Shown in pieces: positions 28,648-30,756 of a DNA stretch of 30,756 nt. Under the pieces are notes generated by a model that worked only from the letters and a program-made list of their open reading frames with translations, was not told the DNA's origin and ran no database searches. Both the position numbers and the translations under genes were made by a program. Each line of letters begins with the position of its first letter. Within the stretch, counting starts at the first letter, position 1. This DNA is from Cyanophora paradoxa (taxonomy: Eukaryota > Glaucocystophyceae > Cyanophorales > Cyanophoraceae): assembly GCA_004431415.1 (NCBI GenBank), contig QPMI01000037.1, positions 1 through 30,756 of the forward strand. Reading direction: 5' to 3'.

Positions 28648-29576
28648 ATGCCTGTGGATTACATCGAGGTTAGCTCATTTAATACAATCTCTGGTGATGG
28701 TCCACATCAAGCTTTGTGCTAGACTCCCAGTAGTTATGAGAATGTGAGGGCTGTGAGACTGGTCTCAGCCGAATTTTATAACAGTATCCCTATGGTGAGT
28801 GGTGAAACCAAGCAGGAGATGTGACAGTTGACAATGCATTTAGCATTTATTATTCTGACAAACTCCTGGAGCTGGAAGCTCAGGAATTCCAACAGTTCGC
28901 CCAGCTGCTGACTATGAACAATGGAAACAATTCATTATAAGTCGAAACACCCCATCCAAAGCCACCAGCAACTGGTGAATGTAATTAACTCTAATTCGAA
29001 GGCAGAAATCCCAACCATCCATTCGCTGCAAATGGGATGAATCACTGAAACGAATTATATTCACTCAGCAGTACATTTTACTTGGCTTTCTCAGTAGCTG
29101 TGAACCAAGCAACAAACAATCCAAAGCTGTTGAGTTCAGCTAGACTGCTGGGTCTTGATCCTGGAAGATATGGTAACTCCCCAATCCAATCACAGGTTAT
29201 GATGCTCTCACTGATGGAATCTTTACTGGTGGTCGAGTGAATGGCATTATATCTTCTTTTGAGCCTGAAAGACCAGGGACAGTGTTTTGTTTGTGAGAGT
29301 AAAGGAGCTGGGTGATCTGGTGCAATGTGGGGATGGTCTTCTGACTGGTTACTTTCACAAAATAGTGGTCCCTGATAAAGACTATGGTGAGCATGTTGTT
29401 TACAATTCAACAGAGGCTCATCACTTTATAAATACTATAACAAAAAGGTTGGATTATCCACTTTCTCGGTTGATATTGTAAATGCTATTAATGAACCAAT
29501 TGATTTTGAGGGTCAACCTGTTCTATCTTACTTTGAAATCGCTATGGTGATGAGCCAGCTGGGGACCAGTTTATGA
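28648..29576 (+). CDS. Minor capsid/penton-like virion protein, plus copy (frameshifted)
   Basis: Start MPVDYIEVSSFNTISGDG. Frames then give SSYENVRAVRLVSAEFYNSI, resembling the minus-strand gene at the same place (RECRVLYAEIPNSIYNS). Later segments: DESLKRIIFTQQYILLGFLS, YDALTDGIFTGGRVNGIISS, a 29287-29450 frame (HKIVVPDKDYGEHVVYNSTE) and a C-terminal LSTFSVDIVNAINEPIDFEG, which parallels the ID.nG ending of its partner, then TGA at 29574-29576. Eight or more shifts break it, the densest in the window. Paralogy with 27699-28618 is visible only at the start and end; the middle is different. Virion role is inference from the capsid gene directly downstream. Confidence 0.45.
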
Positions 29577-29693
29577 ATACTTTAAGATGCGAATGTCACA
29601 GCTTCACCCTTCCTATCCAGTTATTACAAACTTCGCATAAATTAAGGATCATTGGTAGATTTTTTATGTTGCAGTATTATAAAAGAGAATATA

Positions 29694-30756
29694 ATGGATA
29701 TCACTTCCACTCTTCAAAGACTTTCGCTGAAAGAAGCCTAACAACCCCAGAAGGCGAAAGCCTTTTTCTGGATAACTCCCTTATGCTTGGTCTCGAATCC
29801 AAGTCTAAGCCAGTTCTAGTTGTTGTGAATCCCAGCAATACTTTTGAGAATAATGTAGGAAATCGCATTTCCTTCAAGCTACCTCGCTACAATTTCTGTG
29901 GAAAACTCGAACTTGCTTTCGACCTACCAGAAATCACTTTTGCTGGTGAAGATCTAGTTCGCAATGGATACACTCGCCCAGTTGGTGCTTTAGTTCAGCG
30001 ACTTGAAATTACCTATGGATCTTACACCTACCACATTCCTTCTGATTTCCTTGCTCATTTCCCCCTGGTCTATTATTCGGAGGATCAACTAGCTAAAAAG
30101 AAACGCTCAATGGGCATGGTTCATGGATCCCTGCTCATGGAACAACCGACTTGGTGGCTCATTTTTCGTTGAAATCCAGTGCTTGGCTAAATCACTACCT
30201 TCCCCTTGGTGCTTTATCTGGTGAAATGGTTGTTACTGTTTGGTTTAAGGATGCTGGAAAGGGTTATGTTGAAACTTCCTATGGTGGTCGCTCTCTCCCT
30301 GTTGTTGGTGGGACCAGCTGCTGATAAGACAGAAGATGATGGTCTTGGTGATACTGCTAATGCTAACACTTGCCCATGTTGGTCAAAACATCACACTTTC
30401 AGTCTTGGTGCAACAACCCCGCTATTTCAATTACTTCTCCTCGCCTTTACATGCATGCTATTAATGTTTCTGATGAGCTTTTCGCTACTGTAATTGAAAA
30501 AGTAAAGACACTGGCATGGCTATTCCCTCCCTTGATATTGGATTTGTAGATGCCATTGCTTTCCCTGCCAAGGGCAATGCCAGCCCAATCGAATTAACCT
30601 CTCTCAAATCTCAGGTCTTGTCTATGCTCTGCTTGTTTCAGTTCGTGATTATGAGACTGTTGACAAATCCAATGGCTCCCATAGTGTTTCTTAAGACCTA
30701 TGCCAACTCCAAAGAGATAACATTCACAACTGAAATAAATGGACAGCGACTTTTTG
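29694..30756 (+). CDS. Double-jelly-roll major capsid protein candidate (partial, frameshifted)
   Basis: The long frame has VGNRISFKLPRYNFCGKLEL, then FDLPEITF, VGALVQRLEITYGSYTYHIP and DFLAHFPLVYYSEDQLAKKK. This order (strand with lipophilic LP turns, 'vG.li..i.i.yGs..i', loop) is that of the first jelly roll in Polinton-like/nucleocytovirus capsids. Further frames give LPLGALSGEMVVTVWFKDAG, SPRLYMHAINVSDELFATVI, DIGFVDAIAFPAKGN and EITFTTEINGQRLF at the window end, where a second jelly roll would continue. The start is uncertain: ATG 29694 (MDITSTLQRLSL) needs one shift; ATG 29573 overlaps the previous stop. Shifts occur near 30130, 30320, 30480 and 30600. The gene runs off the window. Icosahedral virion formation is the family role. 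Confidence 0.6.

Overview
The window joins two very different kinds of DNA. Bases 1 to about 16170 are GC-rich nuclear DNA of a microbial eukaryote (protist-like). The evidence is spliceosomal introns with GT-AG ends and CTGAC branch sites (for example 5965-6046 and 9268-9326), F-box/LRR-like genes, a Ulp1-type (C48) cysteine protease, a 103-bp minisatellite, and a multicopy family whose N-termini copy the histone H3 tail. From 16171 to the end the DNA is strikingly AT-rich and carries genes of a dsDNA virus: a double-jelly-roll major capsid protein candidate, two minor-capsid-like proteins, a giant fibre with a C-terminal endosialidase-type chaperone, a patatin-like phospholipase and a prokaryotic-type S-adenosylmethionine decarboxylase. 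I read this as an endogenous or integrated virus (Polinton-like or nucleocytovirus-like) whose right end lies outside the window. The host species cannot be named from the sequence.

Layout. 1-7513: three large LRR-like host genes (11-1140 minus, 2460-3746 plus, 5380-7513 plus, the last with an F-box) and poorly resolved sequence. 7570-10193: two H3-tail proteins on the minus strand flanking a plus-strand Ulp1-like protease. 10932-11600: 103-bp tandem repeat. 12119-12823: degenerate 3'-5' exonuclease-like gene. 13408-15006: two more H3-tail paralogues on the plus strand in a segmental duplication. 15388-16174: two-exon coiled-coil gene cut off at its 5' end by the AT-rich DNA. 16171-17300: AT-rich non-coding viral end with two long inverted repeats. 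17301-26122: leftward viral cluster (SpeD-like enzyme, zinc-ribbon protein, two paralogous virion-like proteins, small protein, roughly 2000-residue fibre). 26166-27709: rightward patatin and lectin-like region. 27699-28618 (minus) and 28648-29576 (plus): two minor-capsid-like genes from one short divergent promoter. 29694-30756: major capsid, running off the end.

Most interesting system: four proteins carrying histone H3 tail sequence (STGGKAPRK is identical to H3 residues 10-18 in one copy) fused to a shared domain I do not recognise, intermixed with a Cys protease gene. Three copies have TGA where the fourth has TGC, and protein-like conservation continues past that codon in all four.

Caution: many genes in both halves are broken by single-base shifts, often at homopolymers, while 17.3-23.5 kb is nearly clean. 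I saw no clear nonsense substitutions in the joined frames outside the H3-tail family. This pattern suggests uneven consensus quality at least as much as gene decay, so 'broken' calls need read-level support.
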